Below are positions 1 to 9,128 of a stretch of DNA of 64,000 nucleotides, piece by piece. Both the position numbers and the translations under genes were made by a program. Under the pieces are notes generated by a model that ran no database searches, was not told the origin of the DNA, and was given only the letters and a program-made list of their open reading frames with translations. Position 1 is the stretch's first letter. The number at the start of each line of letters is the position of its first letter. Source of the stretch: JAJFFW01 sp965263375 (GTDB lineage: Bacteria; Pseudomonadota; Alphaproteobacteria; Caulobacterales; Parvularculaceae); contig OZ253669.1 of assembly GCA_965263375.1 (NCBI GenBank), positions 682,001 through 746,000 of the forward strand. Direction: 5' to 3'.

Positions 1-2
1 TT

Positions 3-755
3 GAGTTTGGCCCAAGTCAGATTGAGCTAACATTTGCGCCAGATCACGGGACAAAAGTAGCGGATGATGCAGTTCTGTTTCGCAGCGCTGTAAAGCAAAT
101 TTGTCATCGGCATGGCTATCATGCGACATTCATGTGCCGGCCTAATCTGCCAAATATCATGTCTAGCGGGTGGCATCTGCATCAATCCCTGCAAGACAGA
201 AAAACAGGAAAAAATGTTTTCTCAGTTGATGCTGGCGAGACACTAAGTTCTGTCGCTAAGGCATATTTGGCCGGTTTGTTAGAGCACGCCAGTGGCGCAA
301 CCGCTTTCACCACGCCAACTATAAATGGGTACAAACGATATCGCCCTTATTCACTGGCGCCTGACAGAATTGCTTGGGGCTATGATAATCGCGGCGCCAT
401 GATTAGAGCTGTCGGTTTTGAGGAGCGCGAATCGGCAAGGTTTGAAAATCGCGTAGGAGAATCAGCGGCCAATCCCTATCTATATATTGCCTCGCAAATT
501 CTCTCAGGCCTGGACGGAATTTCCCGGAAGCTTGAACCTCCGCCTGCAGCCGACACGCCTTATGAGGCGGATGCAAAAGAGCTTCCAAGAACACTTGGGG
601 ATGCCCTGCATTGCCTTGAATCAGATGCATATCTATGTGACTCGTTTGGGAAATCCTTCATCGATGTTTTTGTCGCGATTAAGCGTGCTGAACTGAGCAG
701 GTACAATATGACCGTCAGTGATTGGGAGCACAGGGAATATTTCGACCTGTTTTAG
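3..755 (+). CDS. Glutamine synthetase family protein, C-terminal part (5' end outside window)
   Basis: The reading frame is already open at base 3 and runs to a TAG at 753-755, so the window edge cuts off the N-terminal part. The visible sequence starts with EFGPSQIELTFAPDHG, part of the GS catalytic domain, then has GWHLHQSL and NGYKRYRPYSLAPDR, and RFENRVGESAANPYLY, which matches the GS element that places the glutamate/ATP-site arginine. It ends in DWEHREYF, a common end of GS-like proteins of proteobacteria. Family role: ATP-dependent ligation of ammonia or an amine to glutamate. Catabolic GS-like enzymes that glutamylate amines (putrescine, aniline) belong to the same superfamily, so the substrate cannot be set from this fragment. 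It is followed by an IS3 remnant on the other strand. Confidence 0.9.
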   Translation, partial: EFGPSQIELTFAPDHGTKVADDAVLFRSAVKQICHRHGYHATFMCRPNLPNIMSSGWHLHQSLQDRKTGKNVFSVDAGETLSSVAKAYLAGLLEHASGATAFTTPTINGYKRYRPYSLAPDRIAWGYDNRGAMIRAVGFEERESARFENRVGESAANPYLYIASQILSGLDGISRKLEPPPAADTPYEADAKELPRTLGDALHCLESDAYLCDSFGKSFIDVFVAIKRAELSRYNMTVSDWEHREYFDLF

Positions 756-774
756 ACTGGACATTCTTCGGTGA

Positions 775-1110
775 ACTGGAGAGGCGTTTAGGTTTAAAGT
801 CTTCATTTTTTCGACCTCAATAAGTGCGTTGCGGTGGTCGATGGAACAATATTGGCCGCCGCGATCAGAATGATGGATCACTCTGGTGCGGTTAGCGCGT
901 TGCCACGGCCCTGCGTTACGCTTCAAGAGCGATGTCGTGTTTGAGGCGATCACTAGTCGCCCACACAACGATCCGTCTTGAGAATAGATCCATCACCATA
1001 GCGAGATAGAGCCAACCTTCGCTCGTCCCTATATAGGATATGTCATCACCTCATTTTTGATTGGGCGCTTTAGCTGTGAAATGCCGATTCCTGTCCTTCA
1101 TATGCGCCTC
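775..1110 (-). pseudogene. IS3-family transposase (orfB) remnant
   Basis: Read on the minus strand from about 1110 downward: NRHFTAKAPNQK, an in-frame TGA, then DDISYIGTSEGWLYLAMVMDLFSRR, which is the start of the IS3 rve (DDE) domain. After KHDIALEA a stop and a frame change follow, then RVIHHSDRGGQY, carrying the second catalytic Asp region. The segment that should hold the third acidic residue (GNCYDNA...E) is missing and only a short tail remains. At least one stop, one frameshift and a deletion make it inactive. No orfA and no terminal inverted repeats were found. It records a past insertion between the GS-like gene and the TonB receptor. Confidence 0.85.
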
Positions 1111-1575
1111 CATTTAGTCTATCTGACGCTCTTCACTTTACAGAAGCAAGCCCAATAAATTGCCTTGACTTATAGTCTTTTGGATTGAGCTCACTCTTCA
1201 ATCAAATAATTTTCCTGTATTATAAATCAGTATAAAGATATTAAGGCTATAGATGAGTTTATATTTTTCTAACCTTACCCGTGATCTTAGAGCGGGTGTT
1301 TTTGCTTAACTTTACGCGAGTTCCATGCTGCTCAGTGGTCTCTTTAGGGGGAGGTTTATATTTTTCGTAAATTTTTGGATGCCAACGCTATGGGGAGGGA
1401 TTAATAAAAATCAAAAAATCAATTCGTTACAGGCGGTTGGAACCCATGCAATGAAAAAAGGATGTACGATTAACGAACATATGTTGACAAATAGATCAGA
1501 TCATGGTGAATTTGCAACGATGGCTCCAAGCGTCCAGGGATTAGGGCGTATGAGCGTCGCAACCGGGAGGGAATT
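1111..1575 (+). other. Non-coding leader upstream of TonB receptor
   Basis: AT-rich stretch with no supported gene. An open frame at 1325-1579 lacks a ribosome binding site and resembles no protein I know, so it is left out. A good Shine-Dalgarno (GGGAGG, 1565-1570) precedes the ATG at 1576 and fixes the receptor start. A promoter is expected in the 1190-1260 AT-rich part, but no unambiguous -35/-10 pair is claimed. Confidence 0.4.
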
Positions 1576-4575
1576 ATGACCATGAAAAACTTGTTAATCG
1601 GAGCGTCTGTTGCTTCGTTGGTAACCTGCTTGTCTGCATCGGCGATCGGGCAAGAGGTAGTAGATCAAGAAGTCGTCGATCAAATCGTTGTCACCGGATC
1701 GTTGATCCGCGGCACGCCAACAAATTCCGCTTTGCCAGTTGAGGTATTGACGGCAGAAGAGCTAAGTGCCCGCGGTAGGCCCTCGGCTGTTGAGTTTGTA
1801 AAAACTCTTTCGATCGCGCACGGCATTATTGGGGACGCGAATCAGTTCTCGACCGGTAAAGGTCAGCGTGCAGAAGGAATGGGGTCGGTGAACCTTCGGG
1901 GCTTAGGGCCAGAGAGAACTCTTGTTCTCTTAAACGGGAAGCGCCTGCCGCTGGCGGACGGCAAAATTGTGGACGCGTTGAAAATTCCTTATTCCGCCAT
2001 CGGGCGTATCGAGATATTGAAAGATGGCGCGTCCGCCACTTATGGTTCCGATGCTGTGTCGGGCGTCGTAAACTTCATAACCCGTCAAGATTTGCAAGGT
2101 TTTGAAGTTGGTGGCGATTATCGTGTAATTGATGGTTCAGACGGTGACTATACGGCGAATGCTGCTTGGGGGTGGAGTGACGACCGTACGCGTTTGCTCG
2201 TTTCTGCTGATTATCAGCATCGTTCTCCGCTGAACCTAGCAGAGCGCGATTTTGCGATTCGTCCTTTCAGCACCAATCCGGAAGGTAATTGGTCGGGATC
2301 GGGCCATCCTAATCGTTACTTCCCTGTTGATGGAAGTTTTAACGGTTTGACGACGGCTCCGGTAACAGATGTTTTGTGCGGATCGCTTGGTACGGCGTTG
2401 ACCAACCCTAATGGCGGTGCTAACGCCAGTGGCTTTAATAGTTGTCGTGCACAGAGCGCCGGATTCTCAAATTTGGTAGAAAAACAAGACAGCTTTCAGA
2501 TCTACGCCGAATTTGAATCGGAAATCGCCGATGGAATTGAGTTCACGCTGGAAGGCTTATACTCAAGGGCGGACCTAGAAACGATTTCTTCACCATCATT
2601 TCCAATCTTGCGTGCTGCCACTGAAACAGTTCTACCAACGGGTCATTCAAGAATTAGCGGCGGCACTGATCCTGCGACGTCAATTTGGTATTTTGTGCCA
2701 GATGAAAACCCCGGATTTATTTCTTATACAGCTGCAAACCCGACGGCTTTCCCTGTTGGGACTGAAGGAGTTTTCATTCCGATTGCAAGCTATCGTCCGT
2801 TTGGCATTGGGGGCAATCCGTTGTTCGGTGGCAATGGCGCATCAAGGCAAGAACGAGATCAAGAACAAATCAGGATTTCCGCCGGATTAGCTGGTGAGTT
2901 TTCCGATAACGTCCGCTGGCAGACGAATGTCACCTATGGTGAGTATTATTTCCGTCGTACCGGGAACGATTCGCTAACGGGGCGCGTTGCGCTTGCGTTC
3001 CAAGGTTTAGGAGGGCCAAACTGCGACTTTGAGACGGGCACACCCGGCGTTGGCGGCTGCATGTGGTTGAATCCGTTCTCAAACTCCATTCAGTCGAATG
3101 CGGTAACCGGCGAGCTCAATACGGGTTATGATGCAAGCGTTGCTAACGGCGTTGAAATTGCCGACTGGATTTTTCCAGGATTCCAATTTGAAACGACTTC
3201 ACGCCAGCTCGAATATAACGCACTGCTTGACGGAACAATTGAAGGCTTCTCTTTGCCGGGCGGCAAGATTGGTTGGGCCGTGGGCGCGCAATATCGCCGG
3301 GTATCGTTCAAGTCGGAGCCTAGCGAACTTGTTAACAACCTGATCACGCCTTGCGCAGATTCGCCGATCAATGGCGACAATGATTGCACGCCAACTTTGC
3401 AAAGTCCGTTCGGTCTTGGCGGCACTGAAGCGCCCTTCGAAGCGACTCAAAATATTTACGCGTTCTTTGGCGAGGCGGAGTTCCCTCTGACCGATACGCT
3501 GAACGTGAACGTTGGATTGCGCTTTGAAGATTACGGCCAGTTTGGCGGTACGACCCTCAATCCGCAGGTTCGCGCCAAGTGGCAGGCTTTGGACTTCCTT
3601 GCGTTCCGGGGTTCGGCCGGTACAACATTCCGCGCGCCGTCGCAAACTCTTCTGGAGCCGAATCCTGCTGTAAGCACCAGAAATATTTTGGGGGCGGTTC
3701 TACCGGTCGAGGTTCGAGGCAATCCGAATCTAGAGCCGGAAGAAGCATTCACTTTCAATGTGGGCATGCTTATCGACACAGGAAATTTCAACGCTTCGAT
3801 TGACTATTTCAACATTAGTTTGGAAAAGGCGATTACCAGCGAGCCTTTGACGCCGGTTATCGAAGCTCTCTTCCCGAACAACGGCACGCCTGCATCCGGC
3901 AACTGCGCCACACTTGATCCACAATTTATTGCAGATCACTTCGATTTCAGTGGCGCTTGTAGCGCTTTGAATGTCACGCGCGTGCGGACTTTGAATATCA
4001 ATGGTCCGGATATCGATACAAGCGGTCTCGATTTCGTCGCCGATTATCTCTTTGAGGATGTCGGAGGCGGTGAACTAGAGATCGGCGGAAACCTTTCTTA
4101 CCTGTTGAACTATAAAATCGGCGATTTGCTTGTGGGCGACGTGAGGGCGTCTGCAGGTGGCGATGTGTCCGGTTTCCTCAATGACGGTAATACGCTCGCA
4201 CACCCCTTGCCGAAATTTAAGGGCTATGCGTACGCCAATTACAATATGGGGGCGCATAACTTCCGTTGGTCCACTAAATATGCTCACTCCTACGAGGACA
4301 ATCGCAGTATCTTTGGGCCGAACCCAAGTTATTGTACCGATGCATCAAATCCGGCTGGCTGTGGCACTGTCGCCGCTGGTCAGGAGATCGACTCGATCTT
4401 CACCCACGACTTCACCTATCAGTTCTTTTTATCGGATAGCGTGACGTTGATGGCGACTGTCACGAATATTTTCGACAAGGAGCCGCCTTTCGCGCGTACA
4501 CAGATCAGCTACGACGCCTTGACCCATGACCCGCTTTTACGGACATTCAAGTTTGGCGTTCAGGCTAGATTCTAA
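1576..4575 (+). CDS. TonB-dependent outer membrane receptor
   Basis: A 999-residue outer membrane active transporter driven by TonB-ExbBD. The N-terminus (about residues 1-25) is a signal peptide ending near SASAIGQ. A TonB-box-like IVVTGSLIRGT follows, then the plug: LPVEVLTAEELSARG, NLRGLGPERTLVLLNGKRL and EILKDGASATYGSDAVSGV. The rest is a 22-strand-type beta barrel ending in FGVQARF, with the terminal Phe recognised by the BAM machinery. Extra Cys pairs lie in the extracellular loops (around residues 265-295). The substrate is unknown; this subclass often serves plant- or algae-derived organics rather than siderophores. It stands alone with its own ribosome binding site and terminator, downstream of an IS3 remnant. 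Confidence 0.95.
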   Translation: MTMKNLLIGASVASLVTCLSASAIGQEVVDQEVVDQIVVTGSLIRGTPTNSALPVEVLTAEELSARGRPSAVEFVKTLSIAHGIIGDANQFSTGKGQRAEGMGSVNLRGLGPERTLVLLNGKRLPLADGKIVDALKIPYSAIGRIEILKDGASATYGSDAVSGVVNFITRQDLQGFEVGGDYRVIDGSDGDYTANAAWGWSDDRTRLLVSADYQHRSPLNLAERDFAIRPFSTNPEGNWSGSGHPNRYFPVDGSFNGLTTAPVTDVLCGSLGTALTNPNGGANASGFNSCRAQSAGFSNLVEKQDSFQIYAEFESEIADGIEFTLEGLYSRADLETISSPSFPILRAATETVLPTGHSRISGGTDPATSIWYFVPDENPGFISYTAANPTAFPVGTEGVFIPIASYRPFGIGGNPLFGGNGASRQERDQEQIRISAGLAGEFSDNVRWQTNVTYGEYYFRRTGNDSLTGRVALAFQGLGGPNCDFETGTPGVGGCMWLNPFSNSIQSNAVTGELNTGYDASVANGVEIADWIFPGFQFETTSRQLEYNALLDGTIEGFSLPGGKIGWAVGAQYRRVSFKSEPSELVNNLITPCADSPINGDNDCTPTLQSPFGLGGTEAPFEATQNIYAFFGEAEFPLTDTLNVNVGLRFEDYGQFGGTTLNPQVRAKWQALDFLAFRGSAGTTFRAPSQTLLEPNPAVSTRNILGAVLPVEVRGNPNLEPEEAFTFNVGMLIDTGNFNASIDYFNISLEKAITSEPLTPVIEALFPNNGTPASGNCATLDPQFIADHFDFSGACSALNVTRVRTLNINGPDIDTSGLDFVADYLFEDVGGGELEIGGNLSYLLNYKIGDLLVGDVRASAGGDVSGFLNDGNTLAHPLPKFKGYAYANYNMGAHNFRWSTKYAHSYEDNRSIFGPNPSYCTDASNPAGCGTVAAGQEIDSIFTHDFTYQFFLSDSVTLMATVTNIFDKEPPFARTQISYDALTHDPLLRTFKFGVQARF

Positions 4576-4587
4576 ACACTAACATTG

Positions 4588-4625
4588 CCCGCCGGTCCCT
4601 TTTGAAAAAAGGGCTGGCGGGTTTT
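4588..4625 (+). terminator. Rho-independent terminator of TonB receptor
   Basis: CCCGCCGGTCCCTTTT pairs with AAAAAAGGGCTGGCGGG (one G-T wobble), followed by TTTT. It starts 12 bases after the receptor stop codon. Confidence 0.85.
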
Positions 4626-4660
4626 GCGACCCTTCAAGCTAGTGCAAAAGCATTTTGGTT

Positions 4661-5008
4661 TCATTCGGATAGGGCTTGGCTTAGTTTAGAGGGAGCAATG
4701 AGGCGATAGCTTCGCCTGATCAATGCAGTGACTTCCTTCCAGTTCGTTTCTCTGTTCAGCCAAACGCCAATCCAGCCTTTAGGTCCATAATATGGTGGAA
4801 AAAATATCTTCTGTGGCTGAGCGCTTAGTTCAATCTCTTGAAATCCCAGAGGAGCCTTGCACCACAAACTTGGCTTATTTTCCACAGTTCTATCTAGTGC
4901 GAATATCTTCTTTCGTACGCGGTATGTCGGGCCGCGCCGTAATAAAACTTCGGTCGTTTCAGGAAATGACAGACATATCTCGCGGAGTTGTTGCTGCTCT
5001 TTTTTCAT
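4661..5008 (-). CDS. MmcQ/YjbR family protein
   Basis: A 115-residue protein, the usual length for the MmcQ/YjbR (DUF419) fold. It shows the family marks: an N-terminal helix with LREICLSFPETTE, a central beta region with KAPLGFQ, then FFPPYYGPKGWIGVWL and a closing helix IRRSYRLIAPSKL. Members have a CyaY-like alpha/beta fold; a DNA-binding role is suggested for some, but the biochemical function is not established. Start is the ATG at 5006-5008. It is transcribed opposite to both neighbours, and nothing ties it to the catabolic genes. Confidence 0.85.
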   Translation of the reverse strand: MKKEQQQLREICLSFPETTEVLLRRGPTYRVRKKIFALDRTVENKPSLWCKAPLGFQEIELSAQPQKIFFPPYYGPKGWIGVWLNRETNWKEVTALIRRSYRLIAPSKLSQALSE

Positions 5009-5112
5009 TTACTGCTTTCGTGATGTGCTCGGCGTGCCGCTCCTTGAGAGAGGGATGAGAGTTTTGTCATTCTTGACGAAAATTGTTCACGCGCCAATCG
5101 GGTTTTGTCTTG

Positions 5113-6117
5113 ATGATATTAAAATCTCGCGAAATACGCCTCAAAAACCGTCCAATCGCTATGCCGCAATTGAGCGATTTCGAGCTTTCGGAAGTTACCA
5201 TCTTGCCGCCCGGCGCCGAAGAGGTCCAGGTCAAAAATACATGGATGTCAGTTGATCCATACATGCGGGGTCGCATGAATGACACGAAAAGTTACATCAC
5301 GCCTTTTGAAATTGGAAAGCCGCTTTCCGGGGCTGCTATTGGCGTTGTTCTTCAATCCAATAGCAAGCATTTTAATGAGGGTGATTTAGTCGCAACCGGT
5401 TATGGCTGGCGTGAAGTTTTCAATGCGCACCAAGATGAAATTCGAAGAGTAGATTCATCTGGTCTGCCGCCGCAGGCTTTTCTTGGCGTGATGGGCATGC
5501 CCGGTAAGACAGCGTATTATGGACTGCTTAATGTGGCTCAATTGAAGCCGGAGGATACACTGTTTATCTCCGCTGCGGCTGGGGCGGTCGGGCAGGTGGC
5601 CTGCCAAATCGCTAAGTTAAAGGGGGCAACCGTGATCGCATCGGCAGGCGGCGCCCAAAAAGGGAAGTTTCTCCAAGAGCTCGGTGTCGACAAGGTTATC
5701 GATTACAAGGCGCACAAAAGTATCTTCGTAGCGCTAGCAGAAGCGGCGCCAAACGGAATTGATGTCTATTTCGATAGTGTTGGCGGCGCCCATCTTGATG
5801 CGGCTCTAAGAGCAGCGCGGCAGTATGGAAGATTCGCCCTTTGTGGAATGATTGGCGATTATAACGCCGATGTTCGTGGGGAAGGCGTACATAATTTGTT
5901 TGAGGCCGTTCGAAAAGATATCTCTTTGCGGGGGTTTATTATTTCGAATCACTTCGGTGATATTCCGGATTTCAATAAAGATATGAGCGCGTGGATAGCG
6001 AATGGCGATATTGTTTGGAAAGAAACGATAGAAGATGGAATTGCCAATGCGCCACGCGCATTCCTTAATTTGTTCAGCGGGCAGAATGTAGGAAAAATGC
6101 TGGTTCGGTTGGATTGA
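5113..6117 (+). CDS. NADP-dependent zinc-free MDR oxidoreductase (alkenal/prostaglandin reductase type)
   Basis: About 334 residues of the medium-chain dehydrogenase/reductase superfamily, in the branch lacking zinc ligands (CurA, PTGR, leukotriene B4 reductase type). Marks: RLKNRPIAMP at the N-terminus, SVDPYMRGRM, the Rossmann glycine motif AAAGAVGQVACQIAKLKG and YFDSVGG. These enzymes reduce the C=C bond of alpha,beta-unsaturated carbonyls with NADPH. A TTG at 5083 could extend it by ten residues, but the ATG at 5113 fits the family start (KSREIRLKNRP). It lies 25 bases before another MDR gene, so the two are probably cotranscribed. Substrate unknown. Confidence 0.88.
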   Translation: MILKSREIRLKNRPIAMPQLSDFELSEVTILPPGAEEVQVKNTWMSVDPYMRGRMNDTKSYITPFEIGKPLSGAAIGVVLQSNSKHFNEGDLVATGYGWREVFNAHQDEIRRVDSSGLPPQAFLGVMGMPGKTAYYGLLNVAQLKPEDTLFISAAAGAVGQVACQIAKLKGATVIASAGGAQKGKFLQELGVDKVIDYKAHKSIFVALAEAAPNGIDVYFDSVGGAHLDAALRAARQYGRFALCGMIGDYNADVRGEGVHNLFEAVRKDISLRGFIISNHFGDIPDFNKDMSAWIANGDIVWKETIEDGIANAPRAFLNLFSGQNVGKMLVRLD

Positions 6118-6142
6118 AATTACAATAAAAAGAGGTGATGAA

Positions 6143-7144
6143 GTGCAGGCAGTATTAAGCCTCGAATGTGGCGGGCCTGAGAGTTTACGGGTCCAAGAAG
6201 TTTCCGATCCTGTTCCGGAACAGGACCAGGTAGTGATCGCCGTTAAAGCTTGTGGCGTGAATTTTCCCGATGCGCTTGTCATTGAGGATAAATATCAGGA
6301 ACGTCCCGAGAGGCCATTTTCCCCCGGATGCGAAATCGCTGGTGTTGTTGAGAGCGTAGGCGCGAATGTGAAGGGTTTTTCTGCTGGCGATCGGGTCATA
6401 GGCGAAACCAAATGGGGTGGTATGGCGCAAAAGCTTGCCTTGGATCACGGCAAGCTCATTAAAATGCCCGATGCTATGCCGTTTGAAACCGGGGCGGCTT
6501 TCCTTTTTACATATAGCACTTCCTATCACGCTCTCGTACAGCGTGCGCAGGTAAAGCCAGGCGAGACAGTATTGGTATTGGGCGCTGCGGGCGGCGTAGG
6601 CCTTGCGGCGGTCGAGATTGCGACGGCGCTTGGCGCGAGAGTCATTGCTGCGGCGTCTTCTCCGGCCAAAGTTGAGCTTGCAAAAAAGCATGGCGCCCAA
6701 GAAGGGGTGGTTTATCCTAAAGCCGTCACAAACAAGGAAGAGGCTCGTAAACTCAGTGGACTGTTAAAACAGGCCTCTGGCGGCGAAGGCGTGGATATCG
6801 TCTATGATGCTGTCGGGGGCGGTTATTCGGAACCTGCCTTGCGCGCGCTAAAGTGGAATGGGCGTTACCTTGTCGTCGGTTTTCCGGCTGGGATTCCGCT
6901 CATTCCGCTAAATCTGACATTGCTGAAGGGCTGCTCGATAATAGGAGTCTTTTGGGGAACTTTCGCCCAAAAGGAACCGGAGCTGCATCGTCAGAACGTG
7001 CATGACCTGTTAGGCATGTATGAAGCAGGCAAAATTGCGCCATATGTTTGTGACCGGTATCCACTAGCACGTGCCTCTGAAGCTATAGCGCAGCTAAGCA
7101 GTCGTCAGGCGATGGGAAAGGTTGTTGTTACGATCGAGACTTAA
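6143..7144 (+). CDS. NADPH:quinone oxidoreductase family protein (MDR)
   Basis: A 333-residue MDR protein of the quinone-oxidoreductase branch, without structural zinc cysteines. GTG start at 6143 preceded by AGAGGTGATG. Marks: VKACGVNFPDALVIEDKYQ, PFSPGCEIAGVVESVG, LVLGAAGGVGLAAVEIATALG (NADPH binding) and VYDAVGGGYSEPALRAL. It is expected to be a soluble NADPH-dependent reductase of quinones or enones. It follows the other MDR gene by 25 bases, suggesting a two-gene reductive unit acting on unsaturated carbonyl compounds; the actual substrate cannot be read from the sequence. Confidence 0.9.
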   Translation: MQAVLSLECGGPESLRVQEVSDPVPEQDQVVIAVKACGVNFPDALVIEDKYQERPERPFSPGCEIAGVVESVGANVKGFSAGDRVIGETKWGGMAQKLALDHGKLIKMPDAMPFETGAAFLFTYSTSYHALVQRAQVKPGETVLVLGAAGGVGLAAVEIATALGARVIAAASSPAKVELAKKHGAQEGVVYPKAVTNKEEARKLSGLLKQASGGEGVDIVYDAVGGGYSEPALRALKWNGRYLVVGFPAGIPLIPLNLTLLKGCSIIGVFWGTFAQKEPELHRQNVHDLLGMYEAGKIAPYVCDRYPLARASEAIAQLSSRQAMGKVVVTIET

Positions 7145-7454
7145 GCAACCAGAAATTTGCGGCTTATATCCTCATGATTTTTGTTTGAGTTAAATTAATC
7201 TCTACTTCCGCACATAGATCATATGGGAGATGCGAGGCGCTTTGTTTTAGCGATTTCGGGATAATGGGGGTTAATAAAAGGGTAGTCACCTTCGGCGCAG
7301 AACAGGCGGGTGCACAGACTACAATTTCGTTGCGATAAGCAGAATATAGCGGCGAAATAATCATATTAGGGGCCGCATCTTTCCTGTCCTATCAACGCCC
7401 CCCCATTGTCTAAAGTTTATCTTAAAGGCGAGGTTACAAAAACCGACTCTTATT
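7145..7454. other. Intergenic region, nothing recognised
   Basis: No gene, RNA or mobile element recognised. Short open frames here have no ribosome binding sites. The region ends at the dispersed repeat at 7455. Confidence 0.4.
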
Positions 7455-7571
7455 GCGCCCGACAGAGTTCTTCGCCCAGCAGAATATTCAACTTAAAATT
7501 GCAACCTCTGTGCTGGAAGTTAGCAGCCAAGCGCAAACCTAGAGTATTTATATTCTTTAATTCGAATAATT
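7455..7571. repeat. Dispersed repeat, copy A (partner at 28939)
   Basis: This 117-bp stretch aligns without gaps to 28939-29055; I count about 18 differences by hand (roughly 85% identical). Both begin GCGCCC and end AATAATT. Weaker similarity continues past the 3' end, after an insertion in copy B, through AACTTCG (to about 7590 and 29097). On the minus strand both copies share an open frame containing NFKLNIL. No terminal inverted repeats or transposase seen. Both copies lie just upstream of a gene pair. Confidence 0.75.
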
Positions 7572-7777
7572 TGACGAAACTTCGATGGCGCAGCCACCAT
7601 TTTTGTAACTGACGTGCTTCCCGAAAACTGGTCCATTTGAAGCTGGAATTTTCCATTTATGATGCTCTTCACAGCGGAAGGAAGATTCAACGGACCACTG
7701 TCAGGGAAGCGAGCCAGCATATTGACAGCATTGCATGCAAGGCATATATTTTGATTATCAGGTATAAGGTGCAAGGC

Positions 7778-8029
7778 ATGGCGACGCTGACAATCCGGAA
7801 TGTTGAAGATGAAGTGCGAGATTACTTCCGCGCGAAAGCGGCGCAACATGGGCGGTCGATGGAGGCTGAAATCCGAGAAGCGCTTCAACATTTAGCGCGT
7901 CGACGGCTCGTGAAGCCCGGCGATGTGTTTCGGCGGATTAATGCTGAATTCGCAGCACTTGGCGGCGTTGATGAGCTAAAATTGCCTGAAGACGAGCCTT
8001 TGCAAGCGCCAGTGTCTTTCGATGAATGA
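7778..8029 (+). CDS. FitA-type antitoxin
   Basis: 83 residues starting ATG 7778, with AAGG a few bases upstream. An in-frame upstream extension to 7637 is not protein-like. The N-terminal MATLTIRNVEDEVRDYFRAKAAQHGRSMEAEIREAL is a classic FitA ribbon-helix-helix DNA-binding domain. The acidic C-terminal tail (ELKLPEDEPLQAPVSFDE) is the part that usually wraps and blocks the toxin. The stop overlaps the toxin start (ATGA, 8026-8029), typical of translational coupling. In the family the FitAB complex represses its own promoter; no operator is claimed here. Confidence 0.92.
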   Translation: MATLTIRNVEDEVRDYFRAKAAQHGRSMEAEIREALQHLARRRLVKPGDVFRRINAEFAALGGVDELKLPEDEPLQAPVSFDE

Positions 8030-8442
8030 TCATTCTTGACACAAATGTTTTATCCGAACTTATGAAGGCGCACCCCAGTGTGGCGCTGATAAGGTGGGCT
8101 GATTCAAGGCCGCCGGAGCCTGTGGCGACAACGGCCGTCACTATTGGTGAAATTTTCGCTGGCTTATCAGCGCTGCCGAATGGGCGTCGAAAGTCCGGAT
8201 TGATCGAAGCGTTTGAGAGTGTCCTTGATGAGATCATTGGAGATATTTTGCCTTATGATCAAGAGGCGGCTGAGACATATGGCGTTTTGCATGCGCGGCT
8301 GAGAGGGGTGGGAAGCCCGATCGGGATAAGCGATACTATGATCGCAGCTATTACATTGACGCATCAAGCAACCCTTATAACCCGCAATTTGAAGCATTTC
8401 AAAAATTGCGGTATTGAGATTATCGACCCATTTTCTGTATAA
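8026..8442 (+). CDS. FitB/VapC-type PIN-domain ribonuclease toxin
   Basis: 138 residues, full length for a PIN toxin. Acidic catalytic residues visible: D5 (MIILDTNVLSEL), E42 (TIGEIFAGL) and D103 (GISDTMIAA), plus TRNLKHF near the C-terminus. Family role: Mg-dependent RNase, often cutting tRNA, held inactive by the antitoxin encoded immediately upstream. The overlapping start means it is made with its antitoxin. The pair lies 360 bp before the first tRNA-Tyr footprint, so it may belong to, and stabilise, the mobile DNA on the left side. Confidence 0.92.
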   Translation: MIILDTNVLSELMKAHPSVALIRWADSRPPEPVATTAVTIGEIFAGLSALPNGRRKSGLIEAFESVLDEIIGDILPYDQEAAETYGVLHARLRGVGSPIGISDTMIAAITLTHQATLITRNLKHFKNCGIEIIDPFSV

Positions 8443-8664
8443 TTTTTATACGGGTTTTGAATATAATTTGTGCAAAGAATATTGGCCCAAATCACTCATT
8501 GAAGCGATCCTGGTCGCAGATATGCGATATGGAGCACATGTTAAAAATCTGAATACCATTGATGTCTTTTCATATTTGAAGGAAAGGCCCGCTGATCTTT
8601 CGGTGGCTTTCCCACGTTGCTTCATTCCGGGGTGTTGCCTATTCGAAATCAGAAATTTGGTACA

Positions 8665-8803
8665 TTTTTGGTACATTTTTTCGCTGGCTTTGTGCGGTCG
8701 GCTATGGACAGGTATGGAAGGCTTTAAAACACATCCCTAGAAATTGAGGGATTTTTCCGACTGCTGTGGACGCCTACGCACGGCTATGGAAACTCTCGTT
8801 CTG
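8665..8803. repeat. Integration-arm repeat, copy 1
   Basis: 139 bp directly 5' of the tRNA-Tyr fragment. It aligns without gaps to 23082-23220 at roughly 80% identity by hand count. It begins TTTTTGGTACA and contains GGCTATGGACAGGTAT. A tandem TTTGGTACATTTTTGGTACA (8656 onward) looks like recombinase arm sites. No gene is supported between 8443 and 8803. Confidence 0.75.
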
Positions 8804-8857
8804 ACTGTAAATCTGCCCGCATTGCGTACGCTGGTTCGAATCCAGCCCCCTCCACCA
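8804..8857 (+). repeat. tRNA-Tyr 3'-half fragment (attachment-site footprint 1)
   Basis: ACTGTAAATCTGCCCGC holds a GTA anticodon loop and 3' stem, followed by a variable arm and the T arm GGTTCGAATCC, ending CCCCCTCCACCA. This is a tRNA-Tyr from the anticodon to CCA. The sequence in front is not a tRNA 5' half, so no tRNA is made. Tyrosine integrases that target tRNA 3' ends leave such displaced ends at the far edge of the inserted element. Related fragments lie at 23221 and 25127. Confidence 0.88.
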
Positions 8858-9128
8858 CGAAGCAAGTTTAATACATTACAGATTTAAAAGTATGGGAATA
8901 CTCTTTGGCTATTAAAGAGGATTCACCATTTTCGATAATCACCCAAAGTTATACAACCAATATGCACGAGCCCGGAGTGTTGCAAGGTGTGACGCAGAGG
9001 GCATCGTGAACGGTGGGGATGGAATGAGCGCTTATGCTGGCATTATCAGTTTGAATTCAACCGTCACAATGGTTCTGTACAATAGGCTAAGCTGTTCTTT
9101 ACCCGGTTGAAAACCGTATAAGGTGTAA

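Noticed and set aside
1325..1579. 84-codon open frame overlapping the TonB receptor start by ATGA
   Set aside because: No ribosome binding site, no recognisable domain, composition unlike a protein; the overlap looks accidental.
3126..3803. Several overlapping frames inside the first TonB receptor
   Set aside because: Shadows of a GC-rich coding region; no signals of their own.
8414..8740. 108-codon frame overlapping the toxin gene end
   Set aside because: Starts inside the toxin gene, no ribosome binding site, runs into the integration-arm repeat.
8804..8857. Complete tRNA-Tyr gene here or at 23221 / 25127
   Set aside because: Only the part from the anticodon loop to the acceptor end is present; the preceding bases cannot form the D arm or acceptor 5' strand.
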